From contig NC_134297.1 in assembly GCF_949628215.1 (NCBI RefSeq), forward strand, positions 310,001-374,000: a stretch of DNA of 64,000 bases, given 5' to 3'. This document shows positions 35,901 to 48,190 of the stretch, piece after piece. The position numbers and the translations under genes were made by a program. Under the pieces are notes generated by a model. That model was not told the origin of the DNA. It searched no databases and was given only the letters and a program-made list of their open reading frames with translations. The DNA comes from Phalacrocorax aristotelis. Lineage: Eukaryota; Chordata; Aves; Suliformes; Phalacrocoracidae. Within the stretch, counting starts at the first letter, position 1; every line of letters starts with the position of its first letter.

Positions 35901-38900
35901 AGAACCTGCCCCATTAGCTCCCTAAGTCCCTCTGTCCCTGGCACCATCGGTTTCACCTACATGTGCTGTAAATGCCTTTGAACAGCTTCAGGCGGGAACT
36001 AGGGAAGCCAGAAACAAACAGGTGAGCCCAGAGTCAGGCAGGGCTTACCCGCCCAAGGCTTCATTTCGCCTTTGCTAGGTTGAACCACGGCAACGCGGTT
36101 TTCGGCCTCTCTCGTAGGACTGAAATACCTTTCCCTGCCGCCCTCCACACCAGACACCTCTGCAAATCTCTTCATGTTATTTCCCAGCCTTTCTCTAAGC
36201 TAACTTCTCAGCTGCTCTTACACATGTAGGATGATGAAGGTACAGCTTCTCTTTCTACTTTGCTGCAACTAAGTATTTTGTGATTGGTTCGTGATTCGTG
36301 AGATTAAAGGAAAAAAAAAAAAAAAGGAGAGAAAAAAAATCAGCGCAGTCAGAAGAGTGAAAATGAGAAGGAAAAAAAACACACACTGTAATAGGGAGAA
36401 AGATACAAATTCCAAATGGCATACCATGGAGTTAAGCACTGTACTTTTACCCTCCGAAAATATGGAGGCAGTGGTTCTCCCCCTACTCAGGTACAGGTAG
36501 GCTTCAACAGAAAGAGAGAGACTTTATCACACTTGCATCAGAAGCAGATGTTTACCTTTTTAATTTTAAACAAACTCCTCAAACTGGCTACATAAGGACA
36601 ACGCATCTTTACAAATAAGCGAAGACCGAGCGTCTCGCCACGTAATGCCAACAGACATTCATGCGAGATTCCGGGTATCCAGAAAGTCTTTCCCACCGAT
36701 TCTTAGGGGTCGTTTACAGTTGCCATTTAAACTTATCAAACTATACCGAGACAGCCCTGCGCTACACGCGTTGCTTTTTTCCGCAGCAGGCAGCCAAAAG
36801 CTCGAAAACAAAACGTGAAACTCACCTCCTGTCCATACTTCACCGACCGAGACGCCGTCGCCTCCTCCATCTCTCCCTCCACCATGGCTCCTTCCAAGCA
36901 CTCACTCAAGTTTCGATAACCATTTACCTGAAGGGGATACTGACCGAAGGCTTCGATCTTGGAAAAAGCGTTGCCTGGGTGACGGAAACGATACAAGGCC
37001 CGTAAACGAACTTAAGAGAACAAAAGCCCGGGTTAACTCGAGAGCTCGCTGTCGGCACCAGTTAGAGGCGCTGCTCGCACGGACTGAACGGCACGTAGCT
37101 CCCTGCGCACAGGTGTGGCAGGGTGAGCCGCCCTTCAAACGGGCGCCTGCAAATACACCAGCGCTTGCGAGTAGGTCACGTTGTCGGAAGAGGGACTTTA
37201 TAACCGCCACAGCCAATTTTACCAAGGTGCCCGTTTGCCAGTTTAAAGGACTGGGCAGCTTCACCAGGAGCGCGCGACAAAATCACCACCGCTATAAAGC
37301 AAAACACTCAGAGAAGGTAAAAAGTGAATGTACCAAACCCTTCACTCACCCTCGTGGACACCCTCAGTCAAGAACGTCCCGTAGAAGAGTTGTACCATCG
37401 GGTTCTCGGATTTGTCCCCAGGGCTCCTGTTTCAGAAAGAAAGAAGCGCACGTTCGTTTGCGGCCGTCGGCTGCAAAAAGGCCCCGAGCCGTAATCTAAG
37501 CCTTTGCTTGGGAAGCCTCCTCCAGTCAAAAGTGCAGTTTTGTACTCAAGCACAAGACACAGAGGAAGCTTCTTAGCTGTTTCCACTCTCAGAAGCACAT
37601 CGTAACAATGCTTACACTGGCAAGGGGGAAAGAAAAAAAAAAAGTTAAGGCACTACCTTTCGAAACGCAGTTCCAAAAACCAGACCTTTCACGTACACCC
37701 GTTCTGTTGAGCTCCCCCCAAAAAAGCCTACGCATCCTGCAGGCCACACTGCTATCGACTGAAGTCCTCCGCTCGCGTACAGAAAACGCACGCGTAATGC
37801 TCCATAAGCGTACTTCGAGCTTACGGAGCGCCCTCCTCAGCAAGCAAAAACCTCTCTTGCTTTTAGTCAAAGTTTTCACGTCGAGCCCTCTCGTTCTTTA
37901 AGGCATTTAACATCTGTTTCTCCTCAGTGCCAGGTCAAACTCCCGAGATCGTAAAAAACTCACTTGACATCGACAGCAAGCTGGAACGCATCCTCCAGCC
38001 AGTCCAGTAGCTTGTGTGTAAATTCACTCACATCTTGCTAGAAGAGAGACGAAAGTGGAGAGTCAAACGTAATACCACCCAGAGAGTGCTTTCGCGGTCT
38101 GCTGCTTTCACAAACCTGCTGGAAGACAGCCCGCCTGGTATTGCTGCACCTACCCAGCTGAAAGAAGTGTGAAACTCAAGTGCTGTGCTGATTTAGACCG
38201 ATAATGAACGCTCTGCTCATCTGAAAACTAGATCAGAGGAAATTATTGCGATCGCTACCCAACTTCCCAGATGGCGCCGGGTAGAGCACTGTGGCGCTGG
38301 CTGTTTAACGAGCACGCACGTACATTTTGCCTAAACGGCGCGGGGACAGCTGCTCGGCAGATGACAAACACGGGGAGAGGCCTCCGACAGTAATAGCAGG
38401 AGGAAGCGAAATGGGATCGCCGTGGCTGCAAGTGCTGGTTGGAAGAAAGGGAAAGGCTTTTTAAGGCGATTTTACCTGCTGTTCTTCAGCGGATCTAAAC
38501 GCGTCTCTCAAGAGTTCCAGCGCGGCGGAAGGGTCTACAAACTTGCGGCGCGTCCCCAGCATGAGAGCAAACAGACACTGAAGTTCTTGCATGAACGCAA
38601 CGTTTCTTTTTCCCTGCATTGCAGAAAGAAGAAAAGCCAAACCCTTCCTGCAACTCAAGGCAAGCAGCGTCTGAAACCCGAGCGCCACGGAATGCCACGT
38701 GCACAGGCCGTGAGAAGTACGCTACCAACCAAGGAGAGAGGAGACGTTAAAAAGGGCAACAGCAGCAGGACGTGCAGTGCCGTTTCCCGGAAGCAACCTG
38801 CTCTCCCGACGGATGCACGGGGGAAAAAATTTAACCCAAACAGAACCTTTAGAGAAAAGAGCGCCAGAAGTAATAATCGCTAAAGCAGGAGGCAAAACCC

Positions 38901-41900
38901 GGTGAATTTATGAGTTTATTCTGTCTGCACTTTGGGCTTTTTAGAGTACCGAGAGCGCAGAGACGAGCAAGCAAAGCAAAGCCTTTTAAAGGCCGGGATG
39001 CTATAACAAGTGCAGCTTAGCAACCAGGTACACCTTTTTCTCTACCTATTTTCTGAGCACCTTCTGCTGACCGCTCTCAAAGTACTGGGGCTACAGGGAC
39101 CTTCAGGCTGGCTCAAATAGCAGTTCTTCTATGCTGCATGCGAACAAACAAACAATCTGGGGCCAAAGGAGAAGATTTATGGGACACGTTTCTCCCCGCA
39201 CTACAGTTAGAAAGAAGCCCTAGAGGCAAGCTCTACGAGAAGCATCTGTGTGTTTTTTTTTTAAACAGTGATTCTGCCTTTGAGAAGTACTTCCCAAATT
39301 TGTCCTTAACGCAGCCTGACAATTTGAAAGCCATTAATGCAGCCGCAGGAGTCTCTGATGGCCCCAAATTAAATCTGCTTAGGGGAAGAGCAGAACAGTA
39401 CACCACAAAAGGAGGAAACTTCACAGAGTTACTCGGCAAAAACTTACAGTGCGACTACGACAACCTTCAAGCACGTTTTGTGGGAGGGAGTACCCAAGGA
39501 CCAGCCTCCGAAATTCCGGCAACTGGAACAGAGACTGGGAGGAGAGGAGAGGTAAAGACTAGTCAGCATCCGCCAGGATTTGACTCACTGCAGTTTCACG
39601 CCCCGTTGCCACCCTCTTACCCGCCACCTTTTCTGTCACTTTCTAATTCTTTGATAGCCTGCGTCACTAAATCGACCTTTACAAAGTGAGCGGTCTACGT
39701 GCCGGCCCAACACATTCGTACCCACCAAAGAACTAAATCTCATCCCGCCGTTTCTGGGAACCACATAACCATTTTAGGAAGGAGGATTCTCTTCTGCATA
39801 GGCAAGCTTAGCAAAAGCACCCGGGAACAAGTCACAGTGAGGAAGGAGCCCATTTGGCGCTTCCCTTCTGCCCCTCAAAGCCGAGGACACACGACCAATT
39901 AACGTCTGATGTGAAACGGTTAGAAGAGATGATGAACCTGCTCCGGACCACTTATTGTGGTCTCTTCTTGTTTAGGTTATCGCTAATGGTATGCGCCGCC
40001 CAGTCGCTCACTCCTTCAAGCACCTATGCCAGTGTATGCCATTAACTGGAACGTGATACGCCACCTATTATGGAGCCAACAATAACTGCAGTAAAATTAA
40101 ATTATCAGCTCGCTTTGCCAGTCAAGCTTCTGTCATTCAGCAAGCATTTGGGCATCGCTGTGCTGAAAAAAACCCCTACATACGTACGTGCAGATTGTAT
40201 GTATCTGTATCTATTTTTACACAGAGTCTATTCAACTGCTCTTTGGCTCTCTCTGTGCACGCCCGGAATAAATCACCACCCGATCAAATAAAAAGACAAG
40301 TCTCATCTGAGCACGGTCACACTCACTCATCTGCATGCGATGGCCGCTTCACAGAGCCGTCGCGTATTTAATTCTAACTGACAAACGCTTCAACTCCAGG
40401 ACCGCAGCAACTCCAGGAGAGCTTTTCTATCAGATTACCTGTATGACAGCGCTAAACCAACACGTATTTCCAATATTTTTCATTCCAACGGGCCAGTCGC
40501 CCACTCTCCTCCAGTCATTCTGCTTGGGGTTCTCCCCCCAGACTTCGCAGCGTTTCCTTTTGGAGCGATTTTTGCTTTCAGCAGAATGCGCTTCCTGTGG
40601 TCTGTCACAAAAGATGCACACCGTGCTGTAAAACACCATCTCACAAAGATTCTCGACACCTATGGCAACCGTACTCGCCGGCGCCACCAGCGGGACGCCG
40701 GAGCAAGGCGCTGGTGGGCGACACCCAGCGCAACAGGCAACGATGCCTCATCTGACCGCAGAAGGGTTTCAGCTCTCAAGGGAGGCAGATGGAAAACGCG
40801 ACTGCAAGACCATTTGGAACGAGGGAAGAAGGCAGTAAGACACGCGTGGTTTTCTTCACGAACTAGCTGCACGCAAAATCGGTGCCCTCAGTCACTACTG
40901 GCGGCAAACCCAACCCACGGTAAAAAGGAGTCGGCCACGCAGCGACTGCTGCGAGGTGAATCGACACCCGAGACTTCAAGGTGTTTCTTCAACAGGTGCC
41001 GCGATGCCGGCGCAGCCGCCTCCTGCGCGGCACGCCAGCAACTGCAGCAGGGACGGAACTCGCCACAAACCAACCTGCTGCTTCTATTATTTCAGCCATC
41101 GCTTTGCAGTGCTGCTCCAGAAGTGAAGGTCAGCTACCCAGAAGGCAGTAATGACCCAGGCACCTTCTAAAAGCAGCAGGTATACATCTGGTAGGCGATT
41201 CACGCTTGGTTTTGCAGTTCCCAGCTTAAGAATCCGCTTCGGACACCCGGGAAAAACGAAACCCACTTATGGACCCACTGACCTTGCAGCAGCCTCCCTT
41301 TCTGCAGCCTGAGCTTTTGGCGATTCCGGTGGTCCGAAGGCGTCGACTGCACGGAGGTCGTCCTTGTTGCTGGGGGCGAGTGCAGTAGCGACACCTACAA
41401 GCGGAGGCAGCGTTCCGATCAGTTTCCCACCAGGAGCAGGCAAACGCCGCTTTCATTAAGAGAAACTCCTAGAACGCGTCACACCTCACAAATACCATTT
41501 TTCACCTGGAAGAGCATAACTTTCAGGCTCAAGTTTTAAATACAAATCCTTGCAGTTTAGATCACGCTGGGAAAGCTAAAAACCCCCTGGGTGGGCTGGA
41601 TGAGGAGAGCAGGACAGACCGTGCAGCTGTGTACTGCCCAGATCTCCCTACGCCCAAACTCAGAGCTCGAGGGAACACCCCAAGCCTCCTGAAGTAATGA
41701 AACAGGGACACGAGCTGCTGCTTATAAACGCTCTGCCTTGACATTGGCGTCGGGAACTGACTCCGTTTTGAGAAATAACGTATTTCAATAAAATCGGCAC
41801 AATCGCAGCAAATTGCCTTCCTCCACTCGCGTCAGGACGCTCAGCTACGAGCCGTCTCGTGTGCCAGCTACCGAGGAAAGGAGACGGGAGAACGAGTACT

Positions 41901-44900
41901 GGAAGAGGTGGAAGCCTTACACGGCAGGACAAGGGCAGCCACACTGTTCCGGGTGCTGCTTCAAAGCTCCTGGCACACATTTTTGGCATTGTGAACCTGT
42001 CCGGTGATAATATCACTCAGGGAAGCTCCAGGTAATAGATGTGTCATGAGCAAAAAGGTTTGAAGAGAACTGTTCTCAGCCACCTCAGACTGCAACACCG
42101 CTTTTTACACCTAGGTGTACCAAACCGGGGCCCGCTTCTGGCAATACCTGTAACATTTGTAACAACGTTTGTCAGGCAGTCAAGTTGCAAGCTCAGGCAG
42201 CGTTTTAAGTTTTCATGAAAATATGATGCTAAACACTGGCTTTGCCTGCTCGGCCAGCAGATGCTGTTCGAAAAAGATGCACGATACTTGACAGGGATTC
42301 AGGCCTGTGCCCTGCTCGCTCTGCTTCAGGAGCTCTCCGGGCTTTCTGTGGTAGCCAAGACCAACTGTTTACAACACCGATAGCTTTTTAGCTACGCTGT
42401 GTCACCTACAAACGCTATTAAGACACTATTAAGTCACTTCCCTTGCGGATGCAGCTCTCCTTCACCAGTAAGGTTTAACTCCCCGGGCTGTCCCACAGCA
42501 AGTGGCGAGTGCTGGCAAAACCCGACCAGCGCCAGGCCAGGAGCAGGTGGCATCCACTGGCAGAAGCAGGGAGGAGCAGTACCTCCCCTTTCGACTCGGG
42601 CCGAAACACGGGAAACCGTAAGGGCGAGCAGAGAGGAACCACTTACTTTGTGGGAGCTGCTTGCCCGCAGCGCTCCCTTCCCAAGCCGTCGGCTCTGCGG
42701 CAGCCGCGTCCTGGGCCGGCTCCTGGGCGTGCTCCTCCGTCAGGAAGGTGACTGCTTCCATTAGGTCTCCATTAGCGGCCTAGCAGCGTGACAGGGGGAA
42801 AAATCCACAGTGCCAGGGTTACTTTATCTACATTTGCATGACATTTAATGCATCCGTGGTAGAGATAGGCACACCGCCACCACCTTCGCCCTCTCTGGCC
42901 ATGGGAGAGAGCTGTCTGCTGGTGGCAAGCGGTAGTAAAAAATGAAAATAAGGCAGGCTTGAATTTCTCTGTCGCAAAGCACTTTGGCTTTATTACTAGG
43001 CAATATAGACTCCATTAACTAATTTAATTTCCCTCGCAAGAGATTCGAGCAGTGGTGGGATGCCTGAAGGGCGACAGGGTGCCTTGCCACCAGGAGACAC
43101 TCACAGGGATCAAACTCTCCGTGGACGTCAAGTCTCTCACTGGGCTTTCTTCCGACCATCGCTATGGGCTAAACCCCTTTAAATGTACTCTCACATTTTC
43201 TGGACGTTACTTCTCGATGGAACACGTAGGGATTTCCTTAAATGAGCCTTTTTGTATGTTTTCAGCACAGCCCACATCCTGCTGCTATATCTCAAGGGGG
43301 CGGACGGCGCCTGACGATTCCAGACTGATGTGGCTGCAGCCAGCTTAAGGCTCCAATTTATAAACACCGAAACATGCACTAGGAGGAGGAATCCTTCCAG
43401 GTAAGCCCTGCTTCTCCAAGCGCCCGAGATTCCTGCGTCCCTTCACTTTGGGGCAAAGTCAGCTGTTCTGGTGACGGGCGAGACAGCCACCAGCCACAAA
43501 GCTACCCATGATACCGCGGCCGTGCGGAACTCCTGAAGCACTTTGCAGGGAGGAAAACCCACTCTGACGCACTGAGTCTGCATCTCAGGGGTAACAGCCC
43601 TGTAGGAGCAAAGCTTCCAGGTGAGGTTTACAATGTTTTAGCTTAGCATACGCTGCTGCTGCAGCAGCGGCAGGGATTTTAAGGCCTACTGTCAGAAAAA
43701 CGAGCCATTCTCAACTCAGCACGAGGTGGTTGTTTCAAACGTGGATGAACACACGCGAACCCCCGAGCGGCGCGTTCCCCGCTGACGCCAACGAGCGCCG
43801 GCCTCGCACCCCTGTTCGCCTCAGGGCGCACCTGAGCGGAGCACAAGCGCGGGGCAGAAAAGCAGCGGCGCATTTACCCTTCGCCCCCCACACGAACCAC
43901 GTTACTCCACGCGGCACGCGCCGGATCGCTTTCACAGGCCATGCGCTATTTTAGTGAGGACTAGCTTGTTATCAGCGCAGCGAGCGCCCGACCTGCGCAT
44001 TATGTTTTGAGAGAGCCTGAACTCGGCTGACTTTTGGGACAAATTGAGAAGTCTCCTTTCCACAGAACAACGACGACAACGGGCACAAACCTTTAGAGCC
44101 GCATGAAGGAAAGCCGAATCTTGAATTCCGGTGATCTCTTTCAGCTGGTTTAAAAGCATCTGGCACTCCTGCATGCAAGAAATAAAGAAAGCTCATGTGA
44201 AAAGGTGACCAGGACAGACATCGAGCTGTTACTGCAAGGCTCGCCAAGGGCTCACCGGGGCGTTGCTTCTTTCTTTCCTTTTTACTGACGGCTTGACGCA
44301 AAAACCCACTCGCGCTTGCCCGATGGTAACGCCGACATCAGCTTGAATGTCAAATTTTTTTTCCCCGAAGTTTACAGGCTAACGTTCGATCTGCTGTATC
44401 CCCTTGAGCGCGTCAGCAGGCCCGAGAGGAAACGCTATCCCCGCTGTCGGATGCGCCGTGGGAAGGGGAAGGGGCGCCCCCTCCCCCAGACCGCGGCGGC
44501 ATGTGCGGCGGGACATATAAGGAGGCCGCGTGCTCTCAGGGCATCGGCGAGGGGCTATTTTAAGCCTGGCCGCCCACGCCATTTGTGCCTGTCATTTCTC
44601 ACTGACAATAAGGTGTCAGAAGAAGGGCCCGAGAGGCTGCTAGCGCTTTGCCTTCCCCCACCACTCGGGCCGCTCGAGGTTTGGCGAGATACACGCTCTA
44701 GGCTCCAAGCCACGGCCACCAACCTGTTCTTTGACCAGCTCAATCACTTAAGAAACAATTACAGAAACTTTCTTTAACAGACTTATAAAATCTTTGCAGC
44801 CTCGGCTGCCAAGGCGCTTACCAAGCCACGAATAACTTCGGTCAGCCGGCTATCAGGAGAGGCAGCTCTCTACCAAGAGCCCCTTCCAGCAGCGAGCCCC

Positions 44901-47600
44901 GATGCCGGGGGTCCCACGCCCCAGCCCGTTCTGCAGCCGCTGCTGCTGCCAACGGCTCCGTTCGGCTGAAACCCAACACTGCGACATACAGCACTGGGTG
45001 CACGTAGTATAGGCAGGACGTTACAACAGGGAAACCAGGGCACGCCTGACCTACGAAGGCTGCCGAGGATCCTGCTGTCAGCACAGCCCAACGAATACCA
45101 GTTTCTTAAGAGCACGTGCTAAATTAACCTTAACTGGCAACACTGCAGACGAATACATTCAAGCTTCTACTTCCTCTCATCACTGGGAAAAATTTAAGAC
45201 GCCTTCGTGCTGTTGGAGCACAAGCTCCACCCAGCGAGCAGGAAGCCAAGGACTCTTTTTGAGGCACCCCTCCATACCGCTGACGGGTGCTACCCCACGC
45301 ACAAATACCATACAGACAGCACGCGTCCGTGCTGGTGGTGAAAGCAAAGGAAAAATTCCTGGATTATTTTTTGATGGGAATTCCCTCGACACGTTATTTG
45401 CGATATTCCCACCTAAAATACTACCTTTGCTCAACTTTTACAAGAAAAAGTGCGCGCGTGTGGGCACACGCACCCCTCCCAGCCCGTCCCGCACGCGCTC
45501 TCAGTCGTGATAAAAGCCGAGACGCGCTGGAAAGCCTCAGGCCCAGCCAGAGGCGCGACGGGGAACCGCACGAGAGGGAGCCAAGGGACCGAGGCTCAGG
45601 ACGGGCATACTTTCACAAAGGCAATCCACTTATATCATGTGGCTAATTTTGCTACCTTAGGGAGCGGCGGGCTTGTCGGCCAACCCCACCTTATGCCGCA
45701 GGGCGTATTTTTCCATTGGAGGAAAAGAAAGAAAACCAGCCCTTGCTAATAAACCGCATTACAATAACGAAATCCAAGGCAGGACAGGGCATGATTTTCA
45801 GGGGTTTCTCTGCTTCACCAGAAGGAGGATTTAACAAAGGCTGCCGTAACCATAAAAGCTAATTGCCAACCCACCGCTCCAAGTTACCGCTTAATATTCT
45901 AATGACTTCCAGCGCAATTTTATTCAGCCTTTGAGAAGAAAGGTTTGTATTAACAGCAGAGTGTATCCCGTACAACAAGTTTGGAGAGGCTTGTGGCCTC
46001 CTGGCAGCCCACAAAGGCCGCTGTGAACCACACCCTGTGCAGCAAATTTGTTAAGTTTTTGAGGAGTGCGCGTGGTTTTGTTGCTGTAACTAAGCTGGCT
46101 GATTGCTTATTGAGGTTACGCGCCGTGGCCTTGGAACCAAGCTGCAGAGCTGGTAATTAACACCAGCGTGCTGCCGCAATTAATATGTACCGCGCTTGGA
46201 AAAACCAAACCAAAGTCCTACCTGCTGGAAAAATGACAGCCCAAACCAAAACACTACTAGTATTAAACTACAGCAAGATGAGTACAAAACCAAGAGGCTA
46301 AGAGGAAGGAGGGCCCTGGAGGTAAAAATTGCAGTCGGCCGGCGAGCGATGGAACAGAAAGGCTTTGCCGTTTTCCTGGCTCCGATGCGACTCACTGTGC
46401 GCAGCAGCGGTTCGTTTTGATGAGAAACCGCAATCGGGGAAGGGTGCGAGTGCGGCGCAGGAGTTCAAGGGGGTTCCAGAAACACCAGCACGTGAGGAGG
46501 AGGAAGGTGGCGGCGGCCACGCAGAAGAGACATGCAGAGCCACGGCCTTCAGCCTCCACACCGCACCCGTGCTTTTTGTCACAGCAGGAAAACGGACACG
46601 AAGAGGGCTAAAAACTCACAGGCAGCAGCAGGAACAATGCCTGCGCTGCTGACTGACGCTTTTACAAACCAATATCCATCAAGGGAAGAAGCGGCGGCCA
46701 GAGAACTCTCTGTCCATCACCGGGGGCTCCCGAGCATCGAGCACCATGCCAACCCCATCCCTGCGCAAGCGGGAAAGCGCCACCGCACCAGGGCGGCTCC
46801 TGAACGCACGACGACAAGGTCAATACCTTCTTCCCGCTCACGCCTTTAACGCTGGCCTCTCGGCAGCGCTTGTCCCGCGCTCCCGAGAGCGTGGGGATGC
46901 CGGGGACGCCCCGGGAGAGCGCAGGGGCCTGCGTGAATTTGGGACACGGTCCCCTGCGTGCGCACACCGACCTCGTGCGCCGGGAGCACGGCGAGCCACG
47001 CGTCCCGAGATTTTCGGCGCTTGGGTCCAGGTCCTTTTAGAGACAGTTTATGCAGAGCCCTGAAGTTTAAGAGGAACAGGTTTCGTTAAGGGGGACCAGA
47101 AGACGCCGGTTTAGCGACAGGGCAGGGAGCAAAGGAATTGCTGCCGTTTGCGGAGGAGCCTCGCACGCCTTGCGCGGGGAGCAGGCGGCGCGTCCCGCAG
47201 ACACCGCGGCCAGGCCGGCCTTCATCCCCTCGGCTTTGGAACGCAAACAACTCCAGAGACCGCCTAAAGGCTATTTTAAACGGCGGGGGAGGAAGATGAA
47301 GGCTGCTGCTGGACGCGAACCGGGGCGGGCCGGGGCGTGCGGGGCCGGGGAGAGGCGCCGGCCTGCGGGCTCGGAGGGGAGCGCTGGAGACCCGCACCGG
47401 GCACCTGGCGGGGGCCCTTCCCGCCCCAGGGCTGCGGAGAAGCGGGGCCGCGGGGGCCTGAGGTGCCACGGCGGGAGGGGAGGGCAGGGGAGGGCAGGGC
47501 CGGCGGCGGCCGCGGTGCGCAGGAGCAGCCCCCCTCCCCGCACACGCACACACTCCCGCTCCCCCCCGGCCCCGGCCCCGGCCCCGCTCCCGGTCTCACC

Positions 47601-47641
<41 letters not shown>

Positions 47642-47665
47642 CGGGGCCTGCAGCTCAGCCGTCAT
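20949..47665 (-). CDS. USP28: USP28, ubiquitin carboxyl-terminal hydrolase 28 (complete)
   Basis: Nuclear cysteine protease that removes ubiquitin chains; mammalian substrates include MYC and DNA-damage proteins. Exons: 47600-47665, 44091-44168, 42647-42779, 41283-41394, 40439-40601, 39448-39534, 38476-38613, 37964-38037, 37350-37426, 36826-36974, 34541-34668, 34277-34372, 33258-33437, 31859-32073, 31549-31619, 30996-31224, 28815-29018, 28137-28276, 27761-27946 (cassette), 26752-26847, 25647-25825, 25474-25552, 25030-25109, 23750-23873, 22725-22923, 20949-21124. Phases close exactly at 1152 residues with the cassette, 1090 without (human about 1077). The UBA domain is exons 2-3 ([15 protein letters not shown]). 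The catalytic Cys box is [11 protein letters not shown] (Cys near 177) and the His box is [12 protein letters not shown] (His near 608). The C-terminus is [12 protein letters not shown]. Unusual: a 13-glycine tract in exon 1 and a degraded UIM region in exon 4. The start at 47665 gives MTAELQ as in human. Confidence 0.96.
22141..22668 (-). repeat. CR1 LINE, 5'-truncated, in USP28 intron
   Basis: The left end (agaatcatag) is the reverse complement of the CR1 3' terminal motif. Reading minus, a decayed C-terminal reverse-transcriptase stretch follows ([35 protein letters not shown]). The copy is severely 5'-truncated and cannot be active. Its truncated end lies about 57 bases from USP28 exon 22725-22923. 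Confidence 0.9.
27761..27946 (-). other. USP28: USP28 cassette exon of 62 codons
   Basis: An exon with a good acceptor (CCACAG) and donor (GAG|GTACAG) is open throughout and is in phase 0 at both ends, so it can be included or skipped without changing frame. It encodes a Glu/Gln/Pro-rich acidic segment beginning [13 protein letters not shown]. It sits between exons ending EAALCE and starting VMLSPAMQG. The 62-residue length and position fit the tissue-restricted alternative exon (19A) I recall for mammalian USP28. Confidence 0.75.
29671..29690. repeat. Homopolymer run of 20 G
   Basis: Twenty consecutive G bases, followed by aggg, lie inside a USP28 intron. The run is long enough to be polymorphic or error-prone in sequencing. 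Confidence 0.95.
30283..30830 (-). repeat. CR1 LINE, 5'-truncated, in USP28 intron
   Basis: The 3' terminal motif (atagaatcacagaatc) begins at the left end. The minus strand shows remnants of the CR1 open frame 2 C-terminus (LRPHLE-like start, [38 protein letters not shown]). It is truncated and decayed. It lies about 165 bases downstream, in gene sense, of exon 30996-31224. Confidence 0.9.
32686..33182 (-). repeat. CR1 LINE, 5'-truncated, in USP28 intron
   Basis: The left end (cagaatcttagaattgttca) is a diverged CR1 3' terminus. Minus-strand remnants include [20 protein letters not shown]. It has the same orientation as the other two USP28 copies and ends about 75 bases from exon 33258-33437. 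Confidence 0.9.
34871..34891. repeat. Perfect 9-bp inverted repeat with 3-base loop
   Basis: Arms ttccacggt and accgtggaa flank ttt in the USP28 intron upstream (in gene sense) of exon 34541-34668. The hairpin is strong but short; no function can be assigned. Confidence 0.5.
35421..35459. repeat. Perfect 13-bp inverted repeat with 13-base loop
   Basis: Arms cgccgtcactgta (35421-35433) and tacagtgacggcg (35447-35459) are exact reverse complements around an AT-rich 13-base centre, inside a USP28 intron. It is too short for a normal microRNA precursor. It could be a remnant of a DNA-transposon miniature element, but no target duplication is obvious. Confidence 0.6.
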
Positions 47666-47760
47666 GCCGGCGGGGAGCGGGGCCGCGCCGCCCAGCGCGC
47701 ATGCGCGGCCTCCCCGGTTCCGGCCCCGCCGCCTGGCGCAGGCACGGGGGACCCCCCCGC
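47150..47760 (-). promoter_or_regulatory. USP28 promoter and CpG island
   Basis: CpG-dense sequence surrounds the USP28 start codon (47665) and exon 1. An NRF1-type motif (GCGCATGCGC) lies at 47697-47706, 32-41 bases upstream of the ATG. No TATA box is visible, as expected for a broadly expressed gene. Confidence 0.65.
47602..47641 (-). repeat. GCC/GGC triplet repeat coding for polyglycine
   Basis: A nearly pure GCC run on the plus strand reads as GGC codons on the minus strand and encodes 13 consecutive glycines in USP28 exon 1, ending right at the splice donor (GCG|GTGAGA). Confidence 0.85.
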
Positions 47761-48190
47761 CCCGGCGGCCCCGCCCACCCCGCCCCCGCCCCCCCGGGGA
47801 CCCCGCCCCCCCGGGGAACTCCCCCCCACCGCCCGAGCAGTGCCCCTACCCGGGACCCCCCCGACCCCGCCCCAGCGACCCCTCCCATCCGGAATCCCCC
47901 CCACCGCCCGGGGAGTCCTCCGACCCGGGGACGCCGCCCCACTGGACCCTCTCCCCCACCCCGGGGACCCATCCCACCCAGGGACCCCCACACACCGGAC
48001 ACCCCCACACACACGCACCCCCCCGCCCCGGCAACCTCTCCCACCATCGGACCCCCCGCCACTGCCCACGGAGCCCTTCAACCCGAGACCACCCCTCGGT
48101 AACCCCCACGTCCCACCCCAGCAACCCCTCTCACCGGGGAGCACCCCCGCCCCGAGGACCTCTCCCACCCGAGAGCTCCCCCCACCCCAG
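47740..48190. repeat. C-rich degenerate tandem block upstream of USP28
   Basis: About 450 bases of plus-strand C runs separated by short gac, acc and gga pieces (recurring forms like ggaccccccc and cacccc). The complementary strand, the sense strand of USP28, is correspondingly G-rich. The long Pro-rich open frame across it is a composition artefact. Confidence 0.6.

Noticed and set aside
39138-39689. Plus-strand 183-codon open frame
   Set aside because: It is antisense to USP28 exon 39448-39534, whose minus-strand reading ([18 protein letters not shown]) is clearly the real one.
44505-44530. TATA-like sequence (catataagg) in USP28 intron 1 as an alternative promoter
   Set aside because: No initiator, coding exon or other support follows on the plus strand, and the main CpG-island promoter is upstream of exon 1.
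47170-48102. Long plus-strand open frame (310 codons) over the USP28 promoter
   Set aside because: It is a Pro/Arg-rich product of GC-rich DNA antisense to USP28 exon 1, with no domain, no splice support and repeated low-complexity sequence.
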